A stretch of 64,000 nt of DNA, from the NCBI RefSeq assembly GCF_030408435.1, contig NZ_CP047046.1, positions 2,152,572-2,216,571 on the forward strand, given 5' to 3'. The DNA comes from Corynebacterium auriscanis (GTDB lineage: Bacteria > Actinomycetota > Actinomycetes > Mycobacteriales > Mycobacteriaceae). This document shows positions 47,054 through 56,546 of the stretch, piece by piece. Position 1 is the first letter of the stretch. Each line of letters starts with the position of its first letter. The position numbers and the translations under genes were made by a program. The notes beneath the pieces were generated by a model. The model ran no database searches, was not told the origin of the DNA, and was given only the letters and a program-made list of their open reading frames with translations.

Positions 47054-48093
47054 ACGGTCACACCCTCCTGCAGCAGTGCCTTGGAGCGACGTGGCGAACG
47101 CACCGCGGCGATCATCAACGGTGCTCCGACGATCGCTAAGACAATCGCCATCTCCAGTTCATTTGGTTGCAGGACGAACCGACCCACGATATCAGCAAAT
47201 AGCACCGTCGCAGCTCCTGCTAGCGCTGTCGGCGCCAACATACGACTCAGCGCAGGGCCCGTGAAACGTCTAACGATATGAGGCACCGCGAATCCCACAA
47301 ACGTCACCAACCCCACAGTGGCCGTTGCCGTACCTGCCAGGACAATGATCGCCAGCGCCGCGAGGCTGCGCGCGCGTTCTGGAGATGTTCCCAGGCTCTG
47401 CGCGGTCTCTTCACCCATCGCCAACACGTCCAAGGAGCGAGCCACGATCACTGCGATCACGCACCCCGTGGCGCAACCCACCGTGGCCAAGGCAACATCC
47501 TGCATCCCTCGACCTGCGGTAGAACCCACAGTCCAGCGGCGTAGCCCTTCCAACGTGTCCGAGGAATACAAACTCAGCAAGTGTGTGGCAGCTTGCAGCG
47601 CGAACGTCACGCCAACTCCCACGAGCACCAAGGTCAGCGGATCGCGCGAAACGCGGGACACGATCAGCACAATCGCCGACGCGAGCGCCGCCCCGACGAT
47701 GCCCCACACCGCGCGTTCTCCTATGGAATTCGCTACGCCCGCCGTCAGCGCTACCGCCACAGCGAAACCTGCGCCCGCATTCACACCTATGATGCCGGGA
47801 TCGGCCAGTGGGTTCCGGGTCCAGCTCTGAGCCACTGCGCCAGCAACTGACAGCGACGCGCCAACTACGAGCGCCAAGAGAGTTCGGGGCACGCGTAAAT
47901 CCCAAATGATGCCATGATCTTGTTGGTTCACAACGGAGTTGCTCCCCGATGCATTGGGCCCCTCAAGGAGTATCGCGGTGGTCTGGGAAAGAGAAAAAGA
48001 ACGGGCGCCCAAGTACACGGAGGCCAAGGCGCACAACACCACGCACACACCGGCACAGAGCGTGAACACTTTGGTGCGGGTTAATGAGGACAT
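47050..48093 (-). CDS. Siderophore ABC transporter permease (FecCD family)
   Basis: 347 residues from ATG 48093 (MSSLTRTKVFTLCAG), chosen for its GAGAG site and hydrophobic start. Core blocks: WDLRVPRTLLALVVGASLSV, RNPLADPGIIGVNAGAGFA, VGLVTFVGFAVPHIVRR. Partners the 45857 permease. It follows the binding-protein gene after 48 bases. Confidence 0.94.
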   Translation of the reverse strand: MSSLTRTKVFTLCAGVCVVLCALASVYLGARSFSLSQTTAILLEGPNASGSNSVVNQQDHGIIWDLRVPRTLLALVVGASLSVAGAVAQSWTRNPLADPGIIGVNAGAGFAVAVALTAGVANSIGERAVWGIVGAALASAIVLIVSRVSRDPLTLVLVGVGVTFALQAATHLLSLYSSDTLEGLRRWTVGSTAGRGMQDVALATVGCATGCVIAVIVARSLDVLAMGEETAQSLGTSPERARSLAALAIIVLAGTATATVGLVTFVGFAVPHIVRRFTGPALSRMLAPTALAGAATVLFADIVGRFVLQPNELEMAIVLAIVGAPLMIAAVRSPRRSKALLQEGVTV

Positions 48094-48141
48094 GAGACTC
48101 TCTACAGGGATGGTAGGGGCACACTGCAAGTGTCTTTGCAG

Positions 48142-49095
48142 TTAGAGGGCAGAGTTGAATTCCTTCACTGCCCACGGGATAGTCACTGGGTTAGGCATGC
48201 TCATAGCGTTACCCACATCCTCGGACAGCCAGCGCACCTTGTTTTCCCGCACTACGTCCAGGGCGCTAAAGGTCGGATCTTTTCGCAAGGCATCCGCTGC
48301 GCCCTTGTAATCCAAGACAAAGAGGTAATCAACGGCGTTGAGCTGGTCGTAGTTTTCGGGAGCAATATCACGATAGAACTCGCCCTTGTTGCCTTCGAGA
48401 TCTGCCGGGATTTCAAACCCCAAGTTTTTTATGAACTGACCACGTCCATCGCCAGAGGTGTAAAGACCAATTTTGCCCTGGTAAGGCATGACGATTGCAG
48501 CTTTCTTGCCCTTGAGCTCCGGATGCTCAGCTACGAAATCATCAAAGGACTTTTGAGTGTCTTTGATGAGCTTGTCACCCTCGCCCTCCTTGTCCACGGC
48601 ATCGGCGATCTGCTCGACCTGATCCTGCCACGGAATTTGCCAATCCTTAGCCCCCTCGGGCTTCACGGTGGTGGGCGCGATGTCCTCAAGGGACTTCTTT
48701 GCCTGCGCATCCACGGCTTGGTTCACCGCGATGATCTTGTCGGGATCAGCAGCACTAATCTTCTCTAGAACCTCCGAGGTGAAACCGGAGGCAGTGTTGA
48801 ATACCTTGGCTGGCTTTTCTCCCTTGAGCAGGTCTTCAGCCCATGGACCCACGCCCGAGTCCGCTACATCTCCCTCTGCACCCCACGGCGCGAGGAGTAC
48901 TGGCTGAATGCCTAGAGCCAGCAGTGTATCCGAGTCGCCTAGACCGACACTGGCGATGCGTTCTTGACTCTTGCCACCAGCCTCGGTGGAGGCATTGTCC
49001 TCAGCACGAGAGCAGCCAGCCAACAGTAGCGCCGACGTAGTTAACAGCGCGCCGGTGATGCGGGCCCAGCGGCGGGGGGTGGATCGGTGGGTCAT
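48142..49095 (-). CDS. Iron-siderophore binding lipoprotein of the ABC importer
   Basis: 317 residues. Lipoprotein signal with lipobox LLAGC (Cys28), then a FecB/FepB-type domain (IASVGLGDSDTLLALGIQPV, FTSEVLEKISAADPDKIIAV, ALDVVRENKVRWL). Captures the ferric siderophore outside the membrane. ATG 49095 follows AAGGAGAT. Two DtxR-like boxes lie about 115 bases upstream, so the importer operon is probably iron-repressed together with siderophore synthesis. Confidence 0.94.
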   Translation of the reverse strand: MTHRSTPRRWARITGALLTTSALLLAGCSRAEDNASTEAGGKSQERIASVGLGDSDTLLALGIQPVLLAPWGAEGDVADSGVGPWAEDLLKGEKPAKVFNTASGFTSEVLEKISAADPDKIIAVNQAVDAQAKKSLEDIAPTTVKPEGAKDWQIPWQDQVEQIADAVDKEGEGDKLIKDTQKSFDDFVAEHPELKGKKAAIVMPYQGKIGLYTSGDGRGQFIKNLGFEIPADLEGNKGEFYRDIAPENYDQLNAVDYLFVLDYKGAADALRKDPTFSALDVVRENKVRWLSEDVGNAMSMPNPVTIPWAVKEFNSAL

Positions 49096-49211
49096 ATGTG
49101 AATCTCCTTGAAATATGGCGGTCTGAATAGACGCACGGACTGCAGGCGTCGATAAAAAAGCCGGAGAACGACAGCAGACGCCCACAAAAGGGGTACGACC
49201 GCACACACTAC

Positions 49212-49250
49212 CAAGGTAAGGCTACGCTTACAATAGTTAGGGTGACCTCA
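49212..49250 (-). promoter_or_regulatory. Two adjacent DtxR-like boxes before the importer operon
   Basis: CAAGGTAAGGCTACGCTTA (49212-49230) and AATAGTTAGGGTGACCTCA (49232-49250) each match about 13 of 19 consensus positions of the DtxR box. The spacing suggests tandem dimers. Confidence 0.6.
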
Positions 49251-49298
49251 AAAAGAAAACCCCACCCACTCGGCGGAAACGCCAAGTAGATGGGGGGT
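49250..49298 (-). terminator. Terminator of the S10 operon fragment after rpsQ
   Basis: CCCCAT..ACTTGGCG pairs with CGCCGAGTGGGTGGGG around TTTC; on the minus strand it is followed by TTTTCTTTTT. Confirms that rpsQ ends its transcript and rplN is separately transcribed. Confidence 0.85.
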
Positions 49299-49337
49299 CA
49301 ATCTGGTCACAAGGTCTCCCTCGCGAACCAGAGGAAT

Positions 49338-49616
49338 CTAGCGAGCCTTCTCCAGAATCTCGACGAGGCGGAAGTGCTTCGTCTTGGACAATGGACGGGT
49401 TTCTTCGATCAGAACGCGGTCGCCAACACCGGCGGTGTCGTTCTCGTCGTGAACCTTCACGCGAGAGTTGGTGCGCATGATCTTGCCATACAGGGCATGC
49501 TGCTTGCGGTCCTCGAGTTCGACGACGATCGTCTTGCTCATCTTGACGGACACGACATAGCCCACGCGATTCTTACGTGCGCCCTTTTCCTTCTTAGTCA
49601 AGGTTGCCTCACTCAT
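49338..49616 (-). CDS. rpsQ: 30S ribosomal protein S17
   Basis: 92 residues, OB fold. [20 protein letters not shown]. Start overlaps the rpmC stop by four bases. Last ribosomal gene before the 13-kb iron module. Confidence 0.97.
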   Translation of the reverse strand: MSEATLTKKEKGARKNRVGYVVSVKMSKTIVVELEDRKQHALYGKIMRTNSRVKVHDENDTAGVGDRVLIEETRPLSKTKHFRLVEILEKAR

Positions 49617-49846
49617 GCTGCGTCACCACCTGGGTTGGTAGACAGCCCGAGCTCGCGCTCGCGCAAAACGGTGTAGATGCGGGCGATGTCACGCTTTACT
49701 ACACCCAAACGACGGTTGTTGGACAGCTGGCCGGTCGCAGCCTGGAAGCGAAGGTTGAACAGCTCTTCCTTCGACTCACGCAGACGGGTGGTCAGCTCTT
49801 CATTCGTGAGCTCACGGAGCTCAGATGCCGGAATTCCGGTAGCCAT
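49613..49846 (-). CDS. rpmC: 50S ribosomal protein L29
   Basis: 77 residues from ATG 49846 ([18 protein letters not shown]); the open frame extends 13 codons upstream into rplP. Helical [20 protein letters not shown]. Sits at the peptide exit. One-base overlap with rplP. Confidence 0.96.
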   Translation of the reverse strand: MATGIPASELRELTNEELTTRLRESKEELFNLRFQAATGQLSNNRRLGVVKRDIARIYTVLRERELGLSTNPGGDAA

Positions 49847-50262
49847 TAGAACTGATCCTCCTTCTTTACGATACGAACCTTGCAAGGCAGCTTGTTGCCA
49901 GCGCGGCGCAGAGCTTCGAGAGCGATCTCCTCATTGGGGTAGGACATCTCGAACAGGATGCGACCTGGCTTGACGTTAGCAACCCACTTCTCGACTGGAC
50001 CCTTACCGGAACCCATACGAACACCAAGTGGCTTCTGAGTCAGTGGGCGGTCAGGGAAGATGTTGATCCATACCTTGCCACCACGCTTAACGTGACGGTT
50101 AATGGCAATACGAGCGGACTCGATCTGACGGTTGGTGATGTACGTCGGCTCCAGGGCCTGCAGGCCGTAGTCACCGAACGTCACGCGGTTGCCGCCCTTG
50201 GACACGCCGCTGCGGTGCGGACGGTGCTGGCGACGGAACTTAACGCGCTTAGGGATAAGCAT
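49846..50262 (-). CDS. rplP: 50S ribosomal protein L16
   Basis: 138 residues. [14 protein letters not shown] and [20 protein letters not shown]. Near the A-site tRNA elbow. Five bases after rpsC. Confidence 0.98.
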   Translation of the reverse strand: MLIPKRVKFRRQHRPHRSGVSKGGNRVTFGDYGLQALEPTYITNRQIESARIAINRHVKRGGKVWINIFPDRPLTQKPLGVRMGSGKGPVEKWVANVKPGRILFEMSYPNEEIALEALRRAGNKLPCKVRIVKKEDQF

Positions 50263-50267
50263 TAGCT

Positions 50268-51011
50268 TTAGCCCTCCTGCTTCTTCTCGGCGCGCTGGCG
50301 ACGTGCACCACCGCGGCGTGGACGCTCACGGCGACCGCCACGTGGGCGATCGTCGCGTGCGTTCATCAGGGACTCACGACGGCCACCGACAACGTCACCC
50401 TTGTAGATCCACACCTTGACGCCAATGCGTCCGAAGGTGGTGTGGGCCTCGTAGGTGCCGTAATCGATCTCGGCGCGCAGGGTGTGCAGTGGAACGCGAC
50501 CCTCGTGGTAACGCTCGGTGCGACCCATTTCTGCGCCGCCGAGGCGGCCGGAACATACGACCTTGATGCCCTTGACCTGTGGCTGGCGCATTGCACCCTG
50601 GATAGCCTTGCGCATAGCACGACGGAAGGCTACACGGTTGGTCAGCTGCTCAGCGATGGACTGTGCCACCAGCTGTGCATTGGCGTCGATGTTCTTAACT
50701 TCAAGAATGTTCAGCTGAACCTGCTTACCGGTGAGCTTCTCGAGCTGACCGCGGATGCGGTCGGCCTCGGAACCACGACGACCGATTACGATGCCCGGAC
50801 GGGCGGTGTGGATGTCCACGCGGACACGGTCGTGGGTGCGCTCGATGACAACGTCGGCAATGCCGGCGCGGTCAAGACCCTTGGACAGGAAGTCGCGGAT
50901 CTTGATGTCCTCGGCGAGGTAGTCAGCGTACTGCTTGTCGGCGTACCAGCGGGAGCGCCACTCGGAAGTGATACCCAGCCGGAGGCCGTGGGGGTGGATT
51001 TTCTGGCCCAC
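50268..51011 (-). CDS. rpsC: 30S ribosomal protein S3
   Basis: 247 residues. [20 protein letters not shown] and a KH domain [18 protein letters not shown]. The Arg/Gly-rich basic C-terminus ([15 protein letters not shown]) is longer than in enterobacteria. One-base overlap with rplV. Confidence 0.98.
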   Translation of the reverse strand: MGQKIHPHGLRLGITSEWRSRWYADKQYADYLAEDIKIRDFLSKGLDRAGIADVVIERTHDRVRVDIHTARPGIVIGRRGSEADRIRGQLEKLTGKQVQLNILEVKNIDANAQLVAQSIAEQLTNRVAFRRAMRKAIQGAMRQPQVKGIKVVCSGRLGGAEMGRTERYHEGRVPLHTLRAEIDYGTYEAHTTFGRIGVKVWIYKGDVVGGRRESLMNARDDRPRGGRRERPRRGGARRQRAEKKQEG

Positions 51012-51373
51012 TACTGAGCACTTCCCTTCTGGCTCTCGACGACCACGGTGATGTGGCTGGTGCGCTTGCGGACGTGGAAAGCACGACCCTGAGCGCGCGG
51101 ACGGAAACGACGCATAGTTGGTCCCTCGTCGGCGTAAGCCTCGGAGATAACCAGGGAGCGACGGTCCAGGCCGTAGTTGTTCTCTGCGTTAGCTGCTGCG
51201 GATGCAACAACCTTGTAAACCGGCTCAGAAGCAGCCTGCGGAGCGTACTTCAGGATAGCCAGCGCGTCGTCAACGGACTTGCCGCGGACCAAGTCGATCA
51301 CGCGACGTGCCTTCATTGGGGTGACGCGCACGAAACGCGCGGTTGCGCGTGCGGAATTCACGGTGTCAGTCAT
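51011..51373 (-). CDS. rplV: 50S ribosomal protein L22
   Basis: 120 residues. [20 protein letters not shown]; the C-terminal beta hairpin reaching the exit tunnel is [14 protein letters not shown]. No insertions in the hairpin. Two bases after rpsS. Confidence 0.98.
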   Translation of the reverse strand: MTDTVNSARATARFVRVTPMKARRVIDLVRGKSVDDALAILKYAPQAASEPVYKVVASAAANAENNYGLDRRSLVISEAYADEGPTMRRFRPRAQGRAFHVRKRTSHITVVVESQKGSAQ

Positions 51374-51375
51374 GA

Positions 51376-51654
51376 TTATCGACGACCCTTCTTGTCGTCC
51401 TTCACGTGACCCTTAAAGGTCTTCGTGGGGGCGAACTCGCCTAGCTTGTGTCCGACCATGGAATCATCGATGAACACTGGCACGTGCTTGCGACCGTCGT
51501 GGACGGCGAAAGTGTGGCCAATGAAATCAGGCAGAATGGTCGAGCGACGGGACCAGGTCTTGATGACCTGCTTGGTGCCCTTCTCGTTCTGAGCGTCCAC
51601 CTTCGCGAGGAGGTGTTCGTCGACGAATGGGCCCTTCTTGAGGCTACGTGGCAT
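51376..51654 (-). CDS. rpsS: 30S ribosomal protein S19
   Basis: 92 residues. [20 protein letters not shown] and [20 protein letters not shown]. Pairs with S13 in the head. 16 bases after rplB. Confidence 0.98.
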   Translation of the reverse strand: MPRSLKKGPFVDEHLLAKVDAQNEKGTKQVIKTWSRRSTILPDFIGHTFAVHDGRKHVPVFIDDSMVGHKLGEFAPTKTFKGHVKDDKKGRR

Positions 51655-51670
51655 TCTCTACTACCTCCTC

Positions 51671-52513
51671 TTAGCGCTTCTTGTTCTTGTTGGTGCGACG
51701 ACGGCGAACGATCATCTTGTCGCTTGGACGGTTGGGCTTACGGGTGCGGCCTTCCTTCTGGCCCCATGGGGACACAGGGTGACGACCACCAGAGGTACGA
51801 CCCTCACCACCACCGTGTGGGTGATCAACAGGGTTCATCACGACACCACGGACGGTTGGGCGAACACCCTTCCAGCGCATACGGCCGGCCTTGCCCCAGC
51901 GGATGTTGATCTGATCCTGGTTGCCAACTTCACCAACGGTGGCGCGGCAACGGATGTCAACACGGCGGATTTCGGAAGACGGCATACGCAGAACTGCGTA
52001 CTTACCTTCCTTACCCAGCAGCTGGATGGAGGCACCAGCGGAACGGGCCATCTTAGCGCCGCCGCCTGGCTTCAGCTCCACAGCGTGGATAACGGTACCG
52101 GCTGGGATGTTACGCAGAGGCAGGTTGTTACCCACCTTGATGTCCGCGTTTGGACCGGACTCAACAACGGTGCCCTGCGTCAAACCACGAGGTGCGATGA
52201 TGTAGCGCTTCTCACCGTCGAAGTAGTGCAGCAAGGCGATGTTTGCGGTGCGGTTCGGGTCGTACTCGATGTGAGCAACCTTTGCCAGGACGCCGTCCTT
52301 GTCGCTACGACGGAAGTCGATAACGCGGTAACGACGCTTGTGACCGCCACCCTTGTGGCGGGTGGTGATGTGGCCGTGAACGTTACGGCCGCCGGTCTTC
52401 GACAGCGGGCGCAGCAGAGACTTCTCAGGAGTCGAACGGGTGATCTCGTTGAACTCGGAGACAGAACTCTGGCGGCGACCCGGCGTAGTCGGCTTGTACT
52501 TACGAATAGCCAT
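51671..52513 (-). CDS. rplB: 50S ribosomal protein L2
   Basis: 280 residues, close to the peptidyl transferase centre. [20 protein letters not shown] contains the essential conserved His. 38 bases after rplW. Confidence 0.98.
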   Translation of the reverse strand: MAIRKYKPTTPGRRQSSVSEFNEITRSTPEKSLLRPLSKTGGRNVHGHITTRHKGGGHKRRYRVIDFRRSDKDGVLAKVAHIEYDPNRTANIALLHYFDGEKRYIIAPRGLTQGTVVESGPNADIKVGNNLPLRNIPAGTVIHAVELKPGGGAKMARSAGASIQLLGKEGKYAVLRMPSSEIRRVDIRCRATVGEVGNQDQINIRWGKAGRMRWKGVRPTVRGVVMNPVDHPHGGGEGRTSGGRHPVSPWGQKEGRTRKPNRPSDKMIVRRRRTNKNKKR

Positions 52514-52551
52514 ACTTTTGCTTCCTCTTTACCTTTCGGTCTCTTCTGCCC

Positions 52552-52857
52552 TTAGGCAGCAGAACCACCGAAGATGTCGATCGGATCGCTGCCGGCGACC
52601 AGGGTCACCATGGCGCGCTTGGTTGCCTTGCGACGGCCGTAGCCGGTGCGGGTGCGCTTGCGCTTGCCCTCGCGATTGAGGGTGTTCACGCTTGCAACCT
52701 TGACGCCAAAGATCTGCTCGACGGCAATCTTGATTTGGGTCTTGTTGGATGCTGGGTTAACCAGGAACGTGTAAACGTTCTGCTCCATCAGGCCGTAGGA
52801 CTTCTCAGACACTACTGGGGCCAGGATGATGTCACGTGGATCTGCGACGGTGCTCAC
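52552..52857 (-). CDS. rplW: 50S ribosomal protein L23
   Basis: 101 residues. [40 protein letters not shown]. Docking site for trigger factor and SRP at the exit. Overlaps rplD by four bases. Confidence 0.98.
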   Translation of the reverse strand: MSTVADPRDIILAPVVSEKSYGLMEQNVYTFLVNPASNKTQIKIAVEQIFGVKVASVNTLNREGKRKRTRTGYGRRKATKRAMVTLVAGSDPIDIFGGSAA

Positions 52858-53507
52858 TTTGCCTCCTCCTTGGTGTTCTGAGCGGCGGTGATGAACGCGT
52901 TCAATGCCTCCACGGAGAACACAACATCGTCTGCATTGAGAACGTCGTAAGTGTTCAGCTGGTCGGTAACCAGGGTGTGGACATTTGGCAGGTTGCGCAC
53001 GGACTTGCGGGAGTTAATATCCTCGCGACCGAGAACCACAAGCACAGACTTGCGGCCGGTCAGACGCTCCAAAAATCCGCGTGCAGCCTTGGTGGATGGG
53101 GTCTGGCCTGGAACCAGATCCTCAACCACGTGAATGCGAGCGTGACGTGCGCGGTCAGATAGCGCGCCACGCAGTGCAGCAGCCTTCATCTTCTTAGGGG
53201 TGCGCTGGGAGTAGTCGCGTGGCTGAGGTCCGTGAACCGTGCCACCACCGGTGAAGTGTGGTGCACGAATGGAACCCTGACGAGCACGACCAGTGCCCTT
53301 CTGGCGGTAAGGCTTACGGCCACCGCCGCGAACCTCGCCGCGGGTCTTGGTGGCATGGGTGCCCTGACGCTTGGCTGCGAGCTGAGCGGTAACCACCTGG
53401 TGCATCAGTGCGACGCTAACCTCGGCGTCGAAGATGGCAGCAGGCAGCTCTACAGAGCCGTTGGTCTTACCGTCAGCGGTGTGGACATCAAGCTTTAGAT
53501 TGCTCAT
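52854..53507 (-). CDS. rplD: 50S ribosomal protein L4
   Basis: 217 residues. Tunnel loop [20 protein letters not shown] is intact, with no sign of the changes known from macrolide-resistant strains. Overlaps rplC by four bases. Confidence 0.98.
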   Translation of the reverse strand: MSNLKLDVHTADGKTNGSVELPAAIFDAEVSVALMHQVVTAQLAAKRQGTHATKTRGEVRGGGRKPYRQKGTGRARQGSIRAPHFTGGGTVHGPQPRDYSQRTPKKMKAAALRGALSDRARHARIHVVEDLVPGQTPSTKAARGFLERLTGRKSVLVVLGREDINSRKSVRNLPNVHTLVTDQLNTYDVLNADDVVFSVEALNAFITAAQNTKEEAK

Positions 53508-54160
53508 GCGTGTGCACCGCCCTTCACTGCGGTCTTCACAACGACGATGCCGCCGTTGTTACCTGGTACTGCGCCCTTAACGAGCAGCAGGTTGGATTCT
53601 GCATCTACCTTGGCAACCTTCAGGTTCTGCAGGGTAACGCGTGCGTTGCCCATACGGCCTGCCATGCGCTTGCCCTTAAAGATACGACCTGGGGTGGCAC
53701 ATGCACCGATACCACCGACGCGGCGGTGTGCAGCCTGGTTACCGTGGGAAGCACCCTGGCCAGCGAAGCCGTGGCGCTTCATAGCGCCGGCATAGCCGTG
53801 GCCCTTGGTGATGCCGGTTACGTCAACGAACTTCACGTCGTTGAAGATCTCGACGGTGACGTCCTGGCCTACCTCGTAAGCGGAGGAATCCTCAACGCGG
53901 ATCTCCGTAACGTGGCGACGAGGGGTCACGCCAGCCTTCTTGAAGTGACCAGCAGCAGGCTTGTTTACCTTGCGTGGGTCGATCTCGCCGAAAGCGATCT
54001 GGACGGCGTCGTAGCCGTCGGTTTCCTTGGTGCGCACCTGGGTGACGACACATGGCCCAGCCTCGACGACGGTGACCGGGACAACCCGGTTCTCGTCGTC
54101 GAAGATCTGGGTCATGCCGAGCTTCTTGCCCAGGATGCCCTTGATCTCAATATCACTCAT
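53504..54160 (-). CDS. rplC: 50S ribosomal protein L3
   Basis: 218 residues. [20 protein letters not shown] and [13 protein letters not shown]. 42 bases after rpsJ. Confidence 0.98.
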   Translation of the reverse strand: MSDIEIKGILGKKLGMTQIFDDENRVVPVTVVEAGPCVVTQVRTKETDGYDAVQIAFGEIDPRKVNKPAAGHFKKAGVTPRRHVTEIRVEDSSAYEVGQDVTVEIFNDVKFVDVTGITKGHGYAGAMKRHGFAGQGASHGNQAAHRRVGGIGACATPGRIFKGKRMAGRMGNARVTLQNLKVAKVDAESNLLLVKGAVPGNNGGIVVVKTAVKGGAHA

Positions 54161-54202
54161 AATTTTTCTCCGCTGCCTTCAGTATCAGACTCTTGTCCTG
54201 GC

Positions 54203-54508
54203 CTACTGAATGTTGACGTCGACGCTGGCCGGAAGGTCGATGCGCATGAGGGCATCAACGGTCTTCGGGGTTGGGTCGAGAATGTCGATCAGACGCTTAT
54301 GCGTACGCATCTCGAAGTGCTCGCGCGAGTCCTTGTACTTGTGCGGCGAACGGATGACGCAGTAAACGTTCTTTTCAGTTGGCAAAGGCACCGGGCCAAC
54401 GACACGAGCGCCGGTACGGGTGACCGTTTCAACGATCTTCTTGGCAGAAGCGTCGATTGCCTCGTGATCATAGGCCTTCAGCCTGATGCGGATCTTTTGT
54501 CCCGCCAC
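54203..54508 (-). CDS. rpsJ: 30S ribosomal protein S10 (NusE)
   Basis: 101 residues from GTG 54508 ([20 protein letters not shown]); the frame stays open much further upstream but without conservation, and GGAAGAGGA stands before the GTG. Also works as NusE in antitermination. First gene of the S10 operon, with a leader of several hundred bases. Confidence 0.96.
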   Translation of the reverse strand: MAGQKIRIRLKAYDHEAIDASAKKIVETVTRTGARVVGPVPLPTEKNVYCVIRSPHKYKDSREHFEMRTHKRLIDILDPTPKTVDALMRIDLPASVDVNIQ

Positions 54509-55365
54509 GCTTGTCCTCTTCCTAGCGCGCCCGCGGCCCTTCCTTTCGGAAGCTCCGTCGTTCGGGCTCACACGCCTTATATCTTGTCTTAACGCTGTCC
54601 GGCCGTGGGGCCTGGTCCAGTCGCCAGTTCGCTTATGGTGTCTTACATTCTCTTGTTCACGTGCCGTTGTGAAAGACACGGCTTCGTGAACAATTGAAAA
54701 ATGCAGGTTCCACCTGGTGCCCACCTCCCCCTTGGTTGGGTAAGGCGTGTACCTCGCTTCGGAAGGGGCCTATTGAGCCACGGGTTAAATTGTCGCGAGG
54801 TTTTCCCTGCGTTTTCCTGTGCAACCCACCCGGATCATAACTAATCCGCTGTAAGCTCACCGGACCCGTGGAGGTCCTTCGTTTACTGCCGCTGTTCATT
54901 TACCATGTCCCACTCCGGCACCCGCGGTGAGGCGTGTTGGCCTTTTCCGCGCAAAGTACCGCACAGCAAAGCTGCCTCGCTTCTTGAATCCGCGAGGTGT
55001 TCACTGACGATGGATCATGCTCACTTCACCAGCGATGCCTTCTTGACTCACATAACGTCTAGTTGGGTTGCAGACTTCGAGAATCTGTCCAATCTAGAAC
55101 GAGGTTAAGCCTCATTCATCGTGTTAAAGCAACGTCAAGTATCTAACCACAGGATCCACGGGTCTCCAAATCTACGATCTTCTACCTGCAGGCCCCATCG
55201 ACACACCCCACAGTTAGCCACTGTTCGCGGGGGCTGCACATTAGAATCACCCTCTAAACTGCCAGAAGGCGCAGGAGAAGCTTAAGTTAGGCCCCATTGC
55301 AGTCAGAAATGGCGCAGGGCCGGTTGGAGCTGGCGTCGGCAAACAGAAAAAAAGAAGGTGCAACC
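54509..55365. other. S10 operon leader and sortase upstream region
   Basis: 857 bases without a gene I can support. The rpsJ side (54509 to ~54900) has the length of an S10-type leader and stays open in the rpsJ frame to 54724. The plus-strand frame at 54905-55108 lacks codon bias and a ribosome site. The sortase promoter should lie around 55100-55350. Confidence 0.5.
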
Positions 55366-56379
55366 ATGAAAGACCAGCGCTCCCGCCCCGACGTGCGAGA
55401 CGCCCGGCGCCCCGTGATTCAATGGCGCCCATTACCTTCGCCTGACCGCCCTCACCCTGAAGCAATTGGCAACAGCCAGAATTCAGTTCGACACACGCAC
55501 CAGCGACATCCGTTGCCCGCGCCAACTCGGCCAGTAGCGAACACACCGGGGAGCCTGAGTGCGCGGAAGCAAAGAGTCGGGGTGGGCCCTCGGCAAGAAG
55601 CGAGGACTACGAAAAGAAGTGGCGCGCAGGGACCTAGGGGCAGGACCGATGTCCGGCGACCCGCAAAGACCACGCCAGCTACACCACTACAAGACCGATT
55701 TAAGTCGGCATGGAAGAATTCGATCGCGTTTCGCGTTGTGCTCGCTGCCCTCGTGGCGCTTGTGGCCTTCTCTTTATGGCCCAACTCAGATGAAGCCGAT
55801 ATTCCCGCCGGACTAGAGAGCAACGAGGTGATGGCGGAGAATTCCCCTGTGATCGCACCGGCAGCGGCCAAGGAGATCGTTGTGCCGCGGATTGGATTGC
55901 GGGCAGAATTCGAGGATGGTTCATGCCGCGTCAAGGACAACGCAATCAACCCCGCCACATTAGATAGAGCCTGCACGTACACGTCTGATGACCGTCCATA
56001 TTCCCTGCCTGGCACGGACGCTTCAGACATCGTGGTAGTGGCTGGACACACCGGGGCGGGCGTACACGCCGTTTTCGACAAACTGTATGACGGGCGAGCG
56101 AACCGCCACACCATTTCCGTTGGCGACAAGATGTATCTACGCACCGCGAATTCCGGTGACAACTGGTTGGTATATTCCGCGACCGATTTACATGAACCGA
56201 AGAAGGAAGGACTTGCCGAAGACTCGGCGATTTGGGGCGACGGGCCTCGCCCAGGCCGGTTGTTAACCATCAGCTGCATTCAGCCAGCTAACCCCTTGGC
56301 CTCCTCGGCTCGTAACGCGGTTATTGGATGGCAGTTCCAAGGAGTGTCGCATTCAACCAAGACATCAGGGTCGCCTTAG
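55366..56379 (+). CDS. Sortase-family transpeptidase with long basic N-terminus
   Basis: 337 residues from ATG 55366 (GAAGGTG upstream). Residues 1-~117 are a cytosolic Arg/Pro/Gln-rich tail. The membrane anchor is about 118-140 (VVLAALVALVAFSLWP). The catalytic domain faces outward: His ~227 in VVAGHTG, Cys ~304 in LLTISCIQP, Arg ~315 in SARNAVIGW. The TISC motif departs from the usual TLxTC. Class is uncertain, closest in layout to E/F types. Next gene is a sorting-signal protein, its likely substrate. Confidence 0.88.
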   Translation: MKDQRSRPDVRDARRPVIQWRPLPSPDRPHPEAIGNSQNSVRHTHQRHPLPAPTRPVANTPGSLSARKQRVGVGPRQEARTTKRSGAQGPRGRTDVRRPAKTTPATPLQDRFKSAWKNSIAFRVVLAALVALVAFSLWPNSDEADIPAGLESNEVMAENSPVIAPAAAKEIVVPRIGLRAEFEDGSCRVKDNAINPATLDRACTYTSDDRPYSLPGTDASDIVVVAGHTGAGVHAVFDKLYDGRANRHTISVGDKMYLRTANSGDNWLVYSATDLHEPKKEGLAEDSAIWGDGPRPGRLLTISCIQPANPLASSARNAVIGWQFQGVSHSTKTSGSP

Positions 56380-56546
56380 ATATTAATAAAGCACTTTGTC
56401 TTTCAAAACCACACTATTTTGGGGGTAAATTTGTTCGCTTTGCTGCAAATGTGACAGTTGTGACTGACGTGAAGAATGAAACGCATGTTAACGTCTGCTG
56501 AAGTAAGCCGTTCAAACGGCGCACCGACTCACTCAGAGGAGACAAT

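Noticed and set aside
53510..54592. 360-codon plus-strand frame opposite rplC/rpsJ
   Set aside because: Shadow of highly biased ribosomal genes on the other strand.
54905..55108. 67-codon open frame in the S10 leader region
   Set aside because: No ribosome-binding site, poor codon bias, no similarity recognised.
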